Source: Desulfobacteraceae bacterium
GTDB lineage: Bacteria; Desulfobacterota; DSM-4660; Desulfatiglandales; Desulfatiglandaceae
Reading direction: 5' to 3'
Length of the DNA: 64,000 nt
Assembly (NCBI GenBank): GCA_016844935.1
Contig: JAERTK010000292.1
Coordinates: 1-64,000, forward strand
In this document: one piece after another, positions 24,613-33,009 of the stretch
Position numbering within the stretch: position 1 is the first letter of the stretch
Layout: each line of letters opens with the position of its first letter
The notes under the pieces: generated by a model
What the model was told of the DNA's origin: nothing
Database searches by the model: none
What the model saw: the letters and a program-made list of their open reading frames with translations, nothing else
Made by a program: the position numbers and the translations under genes

Positions 24613-24706
24613 TTTTTCTCTCCTGTAAGGTTTATTGTTGTTGTTGTTCAAAACCGGTGCTTCCACGAGAAAGCCCCGATGGATTTCTTTGGACGGCATT
24701 GGACAT

Positions 24707-24722
24707 TGCAAAAACAATGCCG
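24707..24722 (-). promoter_or_regulatory. Candidate sigma54 (-24/-12) promoter, operon 2
   Basis: Minus strand CGGCAT (24722-24717), five bases, TTGCA (24711-24707): invariant GG and GC with exactly ten bases between. It is weaker than the operon 1 promoter (CGGCAT for TGGCAC) and lies about 95 bp before the DsrE-like start. Confidence 0.6.
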
Positions 24723-24833
24723 TAAAAGAACGACCCGTCAGCTTTGCGCTTTTCACCTTAATGTGAGACTTTTTGGCAATGGCGACATGGCCGTTTGGAT
24801 CATTGAAAGCGTTCAATTGTTAAGCTAAAATAT

Positions 24834-24847
24834 TTAACACTTGTTAA
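24834..24847. promoter_or_regulatory. Upstream activator palindrome, operon 2
   Basis: TTAACA-CT-TGTTAA, perfect 6+2+6 inverted repeat about 112 bp upstream of the -24 box, with more GTTAAGC half sites alongside (24818-24855). It shares its core and its distance from the promoter with the element at 21555-21570. Confidence 0.7.
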
Positions 24848-25117
24848 GCGTTAAGCGGTTTCCCAAATTGATTGAGTCATCATAAATATCCTTTCAGGTG
24901 CGGAAATTGGATGGTAACCTGTGGAATACGGGTGGAAAAAACAATTCTGGATTAACGATAAAAGAAAATCAAGCATTATGCCTGTTTTACGGCATGAATA
25001 TTGCCTTTATAGTCTGACATGCGGGCGCGAAACTTGGCATAGCCTCCTTAAAATATCGTTTGCCCCCTTCCAATTCGCAGGCTGCCTCCGGAAACGGGGT
25101 CAGCCTGTATTTTTTGT
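24848..25117. other. Intergenic stretch without a recognised gene
   Basis: About 270 bases between the activator palindrome and the end of epmA. It is AT-rich to 25010 and then holds a hairpin with arms CAGGCTG / CAGCCTG (25079-25109) followed on the plus strand by a T run. This could be a terminator, but no plus-strand gene precedes it. A small plus-strand RNA ending there cannot be excluded. Confidence 0.4.
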
Positions 25118-26071
25118 CTATACCTCTTCCGGTGTGAAGGCAACCACCTCATCAATGGTGCGGGCGCCAGAAAAAACCATGACCAGACGATCCAGCCCCA
25201 ACGCAATGCCGGCGGCCTCCGGCATGCTCTCAAGGGCACTCAGAAATCGTTCCGGCATGGGAGAAACGGGTTTTCCCAGCAGGGCCCTTTCCTTGAGCTC
25301 GTTTTCAAAACGGAATCGTTGTTCATGGGCATCGTTCAACTCCGAAAACCCGTTGGCCAATTCAATCCCCCCCACATATATTTCGAATCGTTCCGCAATG
25401 GAAGGGTTCCCTGGCTTCAACCGCGCCAGTGCCGCCAATGATGCCGGGTAATCATAAAGAAATGTGGGGGTATTCACCCCCAGATGTGGTTCGATTTCTT
25501 CAACCATCACCTGGTCAAACAAATGGTCATGGAGGGCCTGATCCAGGGAAAGGGAACCATAGCGCTGAAATGCGGTCTGGACCGAAAGCCTCTCCCAGGG
25601 GGCTTCCAGATCGATGTTCAAGCCCCGGTGCGGGAGCCGGGTTCCCATATGAAGCTGGTGAGACAAAAAGAGGAACAGCGCTTCGCACTCTTCCATGAGG
25701 GAGCGATAGTCAATCCCCGTCCGGTACCATTCCAGAAGGGAAAACTCGGGGAGGTGCAATTCACCTCTCTCCCCTCCCCTGAAACATCTGGCGATTTGAA
25801 AAATTTTTGGAAAACCGAGGGCCAGCAACCGTTTCATGCACAGTTCCGGCGATGTGTGCAGATAACGGTCCTGGATGGAAATGGATTCGATGTGGGTTTC
25901 CGGGGCGGGCGCGGAAATAAGCTGAGGCGTTTCTGTTTCCAGGTACCCGCGCGAAGTGAAAAACTCCCGGATGCTCTGAAAAATCCGGGCCCGCAATACC
26001 AGACGGGGTTTTAGCGCCTCAAAGACAGCCGGTTCGTCTTCTCTAGATCTATTCCTTGACCCGCGTGACAT
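25118..26071 (-). CDS. epmA: EF-P lysine ligase homologue (EpmA/GenX/PoxA)
   Basis: A 317-residue class II lysyl-tRNA-synthetase-like protein without the anticodon-binding domain. It has motif 2 (FQIARCFRGGERGELHLPEFSLLEWYR), the GGIELANGFSELND segment and motif 3 (GIALGLDRLVMVFSG). EpmA attaches beta-lysine (or lysine) to a lysine of elongation factor P. The gene overlaps the 3' end of efp by 23 bases, which supports the assignment. The beta-lysine-forming partner EpmB is not in the window. Confidence 0.93.
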   Translation of the reverse strand: MSRGSRNRSREDEPAVFEALKPRLVLRARIFQSIREFFTSRGYLETETPQLISAPAPETHIESISIQDRYLHTSPELCMKRLLALGFPKIFQIARCFRGGERGELHLPEFSLLEWYRTGIDYRSLMEECEALFLFLSHQLHMGTRLPHRGLNIDLEAPWERLSVQTAFQRYGSLSLDQALHDHLFDQVMVEEIEPHLGVNTPTFLYDYPASLAALARLKPGNPSIAERFEIYVGGIELANGFSELNDAHEQRFRFENELKERALLGKPVSPMPERFLSALESMPEAAGIALGLDRLVMVFSGARTIDEVVAFTPEEV

Positions 26072-26612
26072 ACTCCCCTGTTCTCGTGTCTACGGTGATT
26101 TTTCCGCCCTCTTCGATAAACGGGGGGACCCGCAGTTCATAGCCTGTTTCCAGAACAATCGGTTTGGTATCTCCGGTTACGGAGTCTCCTTTGGCCCATG
26201 GGTCGGCTTTGGTTACCAAAAGGTCCACAAAATTGGGCAGGGTGATGCCGATGGGTCGATCCCCGAAAAAAAGGATGTCTGCTTCCAGGTTATCGATCAG
26301 ATAATTTTTGGCCTCGCCCACCTGATCTTCCTTAAGGGGGAACTGCTCATAGTTTTCCACATCCATAAACCAGAATTCATCATCCTGGTTGTAGAGAAAT
26401 TGCATCTTCCGTTCCGAAAGATCCGCCGGTTTGAAGGTATCACCGGATCGGTAGGTGGGATCAATGATGACCCCCGTGATCATGTTTTTCAGTTTGCACC
26501 GGTAAAGGGCCTGGCCTTTTCCCGGTTTGGAAAATTCAAAGACCGTCACCACATAGGGTTCACCGTCAATTTCGATTTTCAACCCTTTCCTGAGGTCGCT
26601 TGCGTTATACAT
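26049..26612 (-). CDS. efp: Translation elongation factor P
   Basis: A 187-residue EF-P of standard length. It has the N-terminal KOW-like domain with the modification loop KPGKGQALYR (target Lys32) and two OB domains ending in DTRTGEYVTRVKE. EF-P relieves ribosome stalling at proline runs; the lysine in PGKGQ and the overlapping epmA indicate EpmA-type modification. Confidence 0.95.
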   Translation of the reverse strand: MYNASDLRKGLKIEIDGEPYVVTVFEFSKPGKGQALYRCKLKNMITGVIIDPTYRSGDTFKPADLSERKMQFLYNQDDEFWFMDVENYEQFPLKEDQVGEAKNYLIDNLEADILFFGDRPIGITLPNFVDLLVTKADPWAKGDSVTGDTKPIVLETGYELRVPPFIEEGGKITVDTRTGEYVTRVKE

Positions 26613-26646
26613 GGTCTTGCTCTCCCGCCGTTTTTCTTAATTTGGA

Positions 26647-27942
26647 TTAGTGTTTAAAGGCCCTTTGTCCGGTAAACACCATGGAAACCTGGGGGTCCGC
26701 CTCATTACAGGCTTCGATCACCTCAAAGTCCCTCATGGAACCGCCCGCCTGCACAATGGCGCTGATCCCTTCCTTGATGGCCACGTCCACGCCATCCCTG
26801 AAAGGGAAAAAAGCGTCGGATACCATTGAAGCGCCCATAAGCCCCCCCTTGGCCGCACTTGTTTCTGCCTCAATCTCCTTTAAGCGTTCAATATCGGCCT
26901 CTCCTTTTTCAACCTGGAGTGCCAGATCTTTATGGGGCAGGCCGTAACGCTTGAAGCACAGGGCATCGGCATATTTGGTGTACGCTTTAAAAATACCGAT
27001 CTCCGCCACACCGACCCGGTCCTGTTCCCCGGTTCCGATGCCCACGGTGACCCCGTCTTTCACATAAATAACCGAATTGGAGGTCACCCCCTGCTCAACC
27101 TGCCACCCGAACATGAGGTCGGCATATTCCTGTTCGGTGGGTTTTCGTTCAATGGTGTAGGTTTTCCCCTGATATTCAGCAGTCGCAAGTTTCAGGTCTT
27201 CCAGGGATTTTATCCGGTTCAGGGGCGACTGTTGTACAATCAAGCCCCCATCGATCAGGCTTTTGAAATCCACAAATCGTTTTCCGACAAACTGGGCAAT
27301 CCGGTCCATCCCGGGAACGCGAATAATGCGAAGATTGGCCCGTTTTGACAGGATTTCCACGCTGCCCGCTTCATAATCAGGGGCCGCCACCACTTCCAGG
27401 TAATTTTCGGAAATCCGTTCAGCCGTCGCCTTGTCCACGGGCTGATTGAAGAGGGCGCACCCGCCGAAAGCCGCAATGCGATCGGCCATGTCGGCCTTTT
27501 CATAGGCTTCCAGAAGGGTGGTGCCATAGGCTACGCCGCAGGGGTTATTGTGCTTGACGATGACAGAGGCCGGACCCGCATCCAGATATTTCATGATATT
27601 CAGGGCATTGTCCACGTCGGTGAGGTTAATTTTTCCGGGGTGCTTACCGCTCTGAAGCATGTCTTCTTCAGAAATGGCGGAAACCAGGCCGCTTCCGGCT
27701 TCAATGAATTGACATTCCCCCAATAGGAGGTTCCCCTGAACCAACTCGTAAAGGGCCGCTTCCTGCCCGGGATTTTCTCCGTACCTGAGCCCTTTTTCAA
27801 TCACTTCTCCGCTGCCGGCATCCGGGATTTTCCAGGATTTTTTTTGGTACGTCAAAACCTGGCCCCCAAATGACATGGTGATTTCCGTTGGAAAATGATC
27901 ATCCATGACGGTTTTGTACATCTTTTTCAGATCGCCAGCCAT
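26647..27942 (-). CDS. purH: AICAR transformylase without the IMP cyclohydrolase domain (PurH-like)
   Basis: A 431-residue protein equal to the transformylase part of PurH: RYGENPGQEAALY, the catalytic KHNNPCG, FGGCALFNQPVD and SDAFFPFRDGVD motifs are all present. The N-terminal MGS-like cyclohydrolase domain (~200 residues in bifunctional PurH) is absent, so IMP ring closure must be done by another protein. The ATG at 27942 follows GGAGG; upstream in-frame codons extend into folE2. It carries out the formyl transfer from 10-formyl-THF to AICAR in purine synthesis. Confidence 0.88.
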   Translation of the reverse strand: MAGDLKKMYKTVMDDHFPTEITMSFGGQVLTYQKKSWKIPDAGSGEVIEKGLRYGENPGQEAALYELVQGNLLLGECQFIEAGSGLVSAISEEDMLQSGKHPGKINLTDVDNALNIMKYLDAGPASVIVKHNNPCGVAYGTTLLEAYEKADMADRIAAFGGCALFNQPVDKATAERISENYLEVVAAPDYEAGSVEILSKRANLRIIRVPGMDRIAQFVGKRFVDFKSLIDGGLIVQQSPLNRIKSLEDLKLATAEYQGKTYTIERKPTEQEYADLMFGWQVEQGVTSNSVIYVKDGVTVGIGTGEQDRVGVAEIGIFKAYTKYADALCFKRYGLPHKDLALQVEKGEADIERLKEIEAETSAAKGGLMGASMVSDAFFPFRDGVDVAIKEGISAIVQAGGSMRDFEVIEACNEADPQVSMVFTGQRAFKH

Positions 27943-27952
27943 TGTTTCCTCC

Positions 27953-28741
27953 TTACGGTCCATGCGCCCCATGGGCCTCGCCGTTTTCGATGTATGCATA
28001 AGCGCTGTGATTGTGAATGGACTCGAAATTTTCAGATTCCACCGCGAACCAGGTGATATTGGGGTCGCTGCTCAATCTTTGGGCAATATCCCGCACAATA
28101 TCTTCCACAAACATCGGATTTTCATAGGCCTTTTCAGTGACGAATTTTTCATCTTCTCTTTTCAGCACCGAAAACACCTCACACGAAGCGGATTCTTCAA
28201 CCAGCTTGATCAGGTCCTCTATCCACACGAACTTTTTAAAGCGTACCTGAAGCCGCACCTCTCCCCGCTGGTTGTGCGCCCCGAATTCGCTGATCTCCTT
28301 GGAGCAGGGGCAAAGGGTGCTGATGGGCACATGAATTATCATGATCAGATCGCTGCCGCTGTTCAGGGCTCCTCTAAAGGCGCATTTGTATTCCATCAAT
28401 CCGGGAGAACCGGTCACCGGCGCCGACTTGTTGATGAAATAGGGGAACCGGACTTCCATGTGGGCGCTTTCGGCGTTTAGGCGGGTCTTCATTTCTTCAA
28501 GGATCTCGGGGAAATTCTGCAGTGATATGCGCCGGCTGTGTTCGTTTAAGATTTCCACAAAACGGCTCATATGGGTCCCCTTATAGTAGCGGGGCAGGTT
28601 TACGTACATGTTGATTTCTGCTACGGTTTGCTGTTCCCCCATGTCTTTATCCAGAACCGTAATGGGGTACCGAATGCCCTTGACACCCACCTGGTCGATA
28701 TCAATATTCCGGTGGTCTCTGTGATTTTGAATGTCTTCCAT
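27953..28741 (-). CDS. folE2: GTP cyclohydrolase FolE2
   Basis: A 262-residue FolE2/MptA-type enzyme: KGTHMSRF with a zinc-ligand His, the catalytic-cysteine motif STLCPCSKEIS, and EVRLQVRF and IHNHSAYAY segments. It makes dihydroneopterin triphosphate from GTP for folate synthesis and is the metal-flexible alternative to FolE. It precedes the AICAR transformylase, a folate-dependent enzyme, by 11 bp. Confidence 0.93.
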   Translation of the reverse strand: MEDIQNHRDHRNIDIDQVGVKGIRYPITVLDKDMGEQQTVAEINMYVNLPRYYKGTHMSRFVEILNEHSRRISLQNFPEILEEMKTRLNAESAHMEVRFPYFINKSAPVTGSPGLMEYKCAFRGALNSGSDLIMIIHVPISTLCPCSKEISEFGAHNQRGEVRLQVRFKKFVWIEDLIKLVEESASCEVFSVLKREDEKFVTEKAYENPMFVEDIVRDIAQRLSSDPNITWFAVESENFESIHNHSAYAYIENGEAHGAHGP

Positions 28742-28799
28742 AATCTTCTATTTTCCAAAATTTTTCGTAGGTCTGCACTATATGATCTGATGAACAAAG

Positions 28800-29372
28800 T
28801 CAATAGGGATCCGTTTTCGGTTGGGCGTATGGCGATTGTCCCTGCTTGAAAATATCCCCGCCAAAAGCATCGTTGGCCACGATGACCGGGAAATTTTCCA
28901 CGGTAAGCTCTCTGATGGCCTCAGGTCCCAGGTCTTCATAGGCGATGATCCTGGCCTTCTTGATGGAAGCCGCGAGAAGGGCTCCAGCCCCGCCTGTGGC
29001 GGCCAGGTAAACCGCCCGGTGGCGTTTCAGCGCCTCCAGCACTTCAGGGCCGCGTTGCCCCTTGCCGATCATACCCTTTATGCCCAGCTCCAGCAGGGCC
29101 GGAGCATAAGGGTCCATGCGGTAGCTGCTGGTGGGGCCGGCTGCTCCCACGGCCATACCCGGTTTGGGGGGTGCCGGGCCCACATAGTAGATCACCTGTC
29201 CCCGGGGTTCAAAGGGCAGTTTTTCGCCGTGGTCAATCAGGCCCATCAGGCGTTGGTGAGCCGCGTCCCGGGCCGTGTAGATGATGCCGTTGATGAGTAC
29301 CCGGACGCCAGTGGTGAGTTTGTCAATGAGTCCATCATCCAGGGGGGTAGTTACGGTGATTACATCAGACAT
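28800..29372 (-). CDS. Fumarase/tartrate dehydratase-type hydratase, beta subunit
   Basis: A 190-residue class I hydro-lyase beta domain: VRVLINGIIYTARDAAHQRL, YYVGPAPPKPG, GAAGPTSSYRMD and GKGQ are the standard landmarks. ATG 29372 is used; the longer in-frame reading runs into the alpha gene. With the alpha subunit it adds or removes water in fumarate/malate, mesaconate/citramalate or tartrate; the sequence alone does not decide which. Confidence 0.9.
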   Translation of the reverse strand: MSDVITVTTPLDDGLIDKLTTGVRVLINGIIYTARDAAHQRLMGLIDHGEKLPFEPRGQVIYYVGPAPPKPGMAVGAAGPTSSYRMDPYAPALLELGIKGMIGKGQRGPEVLEALKRHRAVYLAATGGAGALLAASIKKARIIAYEDLGPEAIRELTVENFPVIVANDAFGGDIFKQGQSPYAQPKTDPY

Positions 29373-29380
29373 GGGTTGCC

Positions 29381-30226
29381 TCACAATTCCGCCGAGCGGC
29401 GGCGATGGCTGTGGCATTGCAGGTTGACGGCAACGGGAAGGCTGCCGATGTGGGTGGGATAAATTTCCACATGCACCGCCAGAGCAGTGGTCCGGCCGCC
29501 CAGGCCCTGGGGCCCAATGCCCAGCCGGTTGATACGCGCCAGAAGATCGGCTTCCATCTCGGCCACGTCGGGACGGGGATGGGCCTGGCCCAGGGGTCGC
29601 AGCAGGGACCGCTTGGCGGTCTCGGCCGCCATCTCCAGGTTGCCGCCCATACCGACCCCCACCAGGAGCGGAGGACAGGCGTTGGCCCCGGCCTCCTTGA
29701 CCCGTTGCACTACAAAATCCTTAGCCCCCTCAATGCCCACCGCCGGATGGAATAGCACCACTCGGCTCATGTTTTCGCCGCCAAAGCCCTTGGGCAGCAC
29801 GATAAGCTTCAACTTGTCCCCGGGCACAATGTCCATGTGAATGATTGCCGGGGTGTTATCTCCAAAATTCACCCGGGTGATGGGATCAAGCGTAGAAGGT
29901 CTCAAATATCCCTGGCGGTAGCCTTCTTTGACGCCGTCATCTATGGCGGTTCGCAAATCGCCGCCGGTGATGTGCACGTCCTGTCCCAGCTCCACGAATA
30001 CGACCGCCATACCCGCGTCCTGGCAGAGGGAGATGCGCTCTTGACGGGCGATGTCAGCGTTTTTTAGTATCTGGCCCAGGATATCCCGGCCCAGCGCTGA
30101 GGGCTCTTCTGCACGGGCGGCCTTGACCGCACCCACCACGTCCTCACCCAATTCAGTGGTGGCGATCATGCACAAATCCCGAACTGTTTCCGTGATGCGC
30201 GCGGCATCTATCTCCCTGATCTGCAT
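29381..30226 (-). CDS. Fumarase/tartrate dehydratase-type hydratase, alpha subunit ([4Fe-4S])
   Basis: A 281-residue class I alpha subunit: SLCQDAGMAVVFVELGQD (first cluster Cys), GANACPPLLVGVGMGGN (second), GPQGLGGRTTALAVH and a late VNLQCHSHRR (third). All three cysteines of the labile [4Fe-4S] centre are present. The ATG at 30226 overlaps the stop of the permease gene by one base, so translation is coupled. Confidence 0.92.
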   Translation of the reverse strand: MQIREIDAARITETVRDLCMIATTELGEDVVGAVKAARAEEPSALGRDILGQILKNADIARQERISLCQDAGMAVVFVELGQDVHITGGDLRTAIDDGVKEGYRQGYLRPSTLDPITRVNFGDNTPAIIHMDIVPGDKLKLIVLPKGFGGENMSRVVLFHPAVGIEGAKDFVVQRVKEAGANACPPLLVGVGMGGNLEMAAETAKRSLLRPLGQAHPRPDVAEMEADLLARINRLGIGPQGLGGRTTALAVHVEIYPTHIGSLPVAVNLQCHSHRRRSAEL

Positions 30227-31158
30227 CAGCTTTCCTCGAGCGTCTTTTTTTGTGTTCCCTGCCCTATCATCACCACCGTTAAGGAGACCACCACCAGTAT
30301 CAGAGCACTCCATTCCGTAAGTCCCAGAGCCTCATCCAGAACCAGAGTACTGCTGATCACCCCGATCACCGGAACACACAGGGTGCCTATGGATGCGATG
30401 CTGGCCGGGAAAATCTCCACCACCGAGAACCAGGCCCAGTGGCAGAACCACATGGGAAAAGCCACCACGTAGACCATGGCCAGCACGGCCTGCCACGAAA
30501 GTGTGCCGAGATCAAGGCCAGGCTCAAACAGCAAGGCGCCGGCGACCACCGGCAGGCTGCCAAGGGACAGCTGCCACCCTGTGAGCACAATAACAGGCAT
30601 ACTCCAGGTGAAACGCTTGAGCATAACGGTACCGGCTCCCCAGGATATCCCCGCTCCCAGCATAAACAGCACCCCGAGGGGTGCGGCCTCCAAGCGGCCG
30701 AAATCGGGGTAGATCAGGATGCCCAGTCCGGTGAGGCCCAACAGCAAACCTATATTTTTTCGCGGGGTCAGGAGCTCTTTGAGGATCACGGCACTCAGAA
30801 GAGCAGCCCACAATGGCATGGTGAAGCCGATGATCACCGCCCGCCCGGCCATCATCAGGCTCAGGCCGTGAGCGGAGCATAACTGCCAGCCGGTAACATT
30901 CAACATCGCCACCAGTACCAACGGCCCCATTTCGGCCCGGGCCACGGACAGACGGTGCCCCCCAAGACGGGCCATGAGCAGAACCCCGGCGCCCCCCAGG
31001 GTGAGGGAGACCATACGGAAAGTCCAGGGCGGTATCTCGCTCAGGGCCACCTTCATGATCGGCCATGATACGCCCCAGAACAGACTCAGCCCGGCCAGCA
31101 GAAGATAACCGCGAACCCCCCCCGCCGGGGCAGGGCTTCTGGTAGCCGGAAAAGGCAT
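30226..31158 (-). CDS. DMT-superfamily (EamA) permease
   Basis: A 310-residue membrane protein with ten predicted helices in two EamA repeats (LFWGVSWPIMKVAL in the first; ISWGAGTVMLKR in the second). Such permeases export or exchange small metabolites. Within this cluster it could release a pathway product or act beside the TRAP importer; its substrate is unknown. Confidence 0.87.
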   Translation of the reverse strand: MPFPATRSPAPAGGVRGYLLLAGLSLFWGVSWPIMKVALSEIPPWTFRMVSLTLGGAGVLLMARLGGHRLSVARAEMGPLVLVAMLNVTGWQLCSAHGLSLMMAGRAVIIGFTMPLWAALLSAVILKELLTPRKNIGLLLGLTGLGILIYPDFGRLEAAPLGVLFMLGAGISWGAGTVMLKRFTWSMPVIVLTGWQLSLGSLPVVAGALLFEPGLDLGTLSWQAVLAMVYVVAFPMWFCHWAWFSVVEIFPASIASIGTLCVPVIGVISSTLVLDEALGLTEWSALILVVVSLTVVMIGQGTQKKTLEES

Positions 31159-31166
31159 TTACCGTC

Positions 31167-32969
31167 CTACAGGCTCAGCTGGGCCAACTTATCAGCGCCG
31201 GGGATCCCGTTTACATCCCAGCCCCGGGCCTGGTAATACTGGGCTCTGGCAGCCGTGAACCTCTCCAGGCTGATGGCCTCGCCGTCAGGATGGCCGTCAT
31301 CCAGGGCTTCCTGGTAAAAACGCACTGGCGGCAGGTCTTCTTCCACCCCCTCCCGCAGGTTGTACAGCCTCTCCAGGTTCCAGATGCGCTCGCCCACCCG
31401 GGAAAGTTCTTTTTCGGTGTAGTCAAACCCGGTCAGGGCATTCATCAGTTCGGTAAGCACGGGAACAGTGTGCCCGGCGTTTCTGCCCCCGAACTTACAG
31501 GAAAGAAACGCATCGTAGAGGCAAAGCAGATGTTCCTTGTCCAGCAATGTCTGCATGTTGCTTTCGAAACCGCTCTCGTTGAATTCACCCAGGAAGAGTT
31601 CATTGACGTACAGCCCGGCCCGCAGGTGGCAGGCCCCCCGGTTGCTGGTCACCAAAGAGAAGCCGGTGCCAAAAGAACGACGGGATTCGTATCCCGGGTA
31701 CTCCTGCTTCTTGGCGTGGATTACCCGGGTCAAAGCTTTTTCACCCCAGGTGGCGGCGGCCCGATAGGAGCCTTCAGCCAGGAGGTCGCCCACGCCCTGG
31801 CGGTGGGCAATTTTGGGGATAAGGGCCATGATACTTTCGTGCTCGCCCCAGTTCATGGGGTAGCCGTCCAGATCGGCCTCCTTGATGATGCCCGATTCGA
31901 ACAAGTCCATCAAAAGAGCGAAAGTGTCACCGCAGCTGATGGTGTCCAATCCAAAATCGTTGCACAGGTAGTTGGCCATGAGGATGGACTCAATGTCCGA
32001 GTTGCTGCAGTTGGAACCGAAAGACATCAAAGTTTCATACTCCGGCCCTTCTATTTCTTCAAGTTGGTATGGCCCATTCTTGATGGTGTGTATATTGCCG
32101 CATTTCAGGGGGCATTTGGCGCAGCCCCGGTCCTTGACAAAATACTTTTCTTTCAGGGCCTCCCCGTCGATTTTGCCGGCCTGTTCAAAATAGCCGGCCT
32201 GGAAGTTCCTGGTGGGCAGGGTGTGGGATTCGTTAAAGAAGTTGAAGGCCATGGACGAGCCGTACTGGCCAAAGACCTTGCCGGCCTCCATGGCTTGCTT
32301 ACCGCCATTGCGGGATATTTCCTTCACTTTGTCAGGATCCGCATATTCAACTGAAGATTTGCCTTTAACCGCAATGGCTTTGAGCTTTTTGGAGCCCATC
32401 ACGGCGCCAACCCCGCTTCTGCCGGCCGCCCGGTGGCTGTTCATCATGGCCGCGTATTTAACCATACTCTCACCGGCCTGGCCGATGGAGACAATTTCCA
32501 CATTGCCCTCCACGTCCCTGATGCGCTTCTCGGTCTCGAAAACGCCCTTGCCCCAGAGATGGCTGGCATCTTTAATGGTGGCCTTGCCGTCTTCCACCAG
32601 AAGGTAAACGGGTTTGTCCGAAGCCCCGGTCACGGTTATGCAGTCATAACCGGTGCCCTTGAAGGCCGGTCCCCAAAAGCCTCCACAGTGACTGGCAGCT
32701 GCCAGTCCGGTGAGGGGACTCTTGGTGGTGACGTTGAAAAAAGCAGAGAACACCCCGGCACCGGTATAGGGTCCTGTGGCCAGAATCAGGGGATTTTCCG
32801 GGGCGAGGGGATCAGTGCCTTTAGGCGACATCTCCCAAAGCAGCTTGATACCAAAGCCCCGGCCACCGGAGAAGTTGCGCAAAACATCGGTGCTTATCTT
32901 TAGATCCGAGGCCGCCCCGGTGCTCAAGTCTATTGCCAGTTGTTGACCATGAAAACCATTGCCAGTCAT
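31167..32969 (-). CDS. aor: Tungsten-dependent aldehyde:ferredoxin oxidoreductase
   Basis: A 600-residue AOR-family enzyme: the N-terminal IDLSTG...GGRGFGIKLL pyranopterin domain, FFNVTTKSPLTG, AGRSGVGAVMGSKKLKAI, the cluster-binding CAKCPLKCGN and C-terminal GRNAGHTVPVLTELMNALTG segment. These oxidise aldehydes to acids, reducing ferredoxin, or run in reverse. A ferredoxin gene in the same cluster is a plausible partner. With a malyl-CoA-type lyase nearby, glyoxylate is one possible substrate, but this is inference. It belongs to the AOR branch of long-chain or uncertain-substrate enzymes. Confidence 0.92.
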   Translation of the reverse strand: MTGNGFHGQQLAIDLSTGAASDLKISTDVLRNFSGGRGFGIKLLWEMSPKGTDPLAPENPLILATGPYTGAGVFSAFFNVTTKSPLTGLAAASHCGGFWGPAFKGTGYDCITVTGASDKPVYLLVEDGKATIKDASHLWGKGVFETEKRIRDVEGNVEIVSIGQAGESMVKYAAMMNSHRAAGRSGVGAVMGSKKLKAIAVKGKSSVEYADPDKVKEISRNGGKQAMEAGKVFGQYGSSMAFNFFNESHTLPTRNFQAGYFEQAGKIDGEALKEKYFVKDRGCAKCPLKCGNIHTIKNGPYQLEEIEGPEYETLMSFGSNCSNSDIESILMANYLCNDFGLDTISCGDTFALLMDLFESGIIKEADLDGYPMNWGEHESIMALIPKIAHRQGVGDLLAEGSYRAAATWGEKALTRVIHAKKQEYPGYESRRSFGTGFSLVTSNRGACHLRAGLYVNELFLGEFNESGFESNMQTLLDKEHLLCLYDAFLSCKFGGRNAGHTVPVLTELMNALTGFDYTEKELSRVGERIWNLERLYNLREGVEEDLPPVRFYQEALDDGHPDGEAISLERFTAARAQYYQARGWDVNGIPGADKLAQLSL

Positions 32970-33009
32970 TTGCTTTCCTCCGAAATGGGTTATTTCTCCA
33001 GACGCTGTA

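Noticed and set aside
24613-24816. N-terminal extension of the DsrE-like gene
   Set aside because: The extension covers the -24/-12 element, contains a low-complexity Asn run, and the ATG at 24612 has a proper ribosome site.
25015-25115. Small RNA ending at the hairpin near 25079-25109
   Set aside because: The hairpin is followed by a plus-strand T run, but I could not find a convincing promoter and the sequence shows no known RNA family; kept only as a remark.
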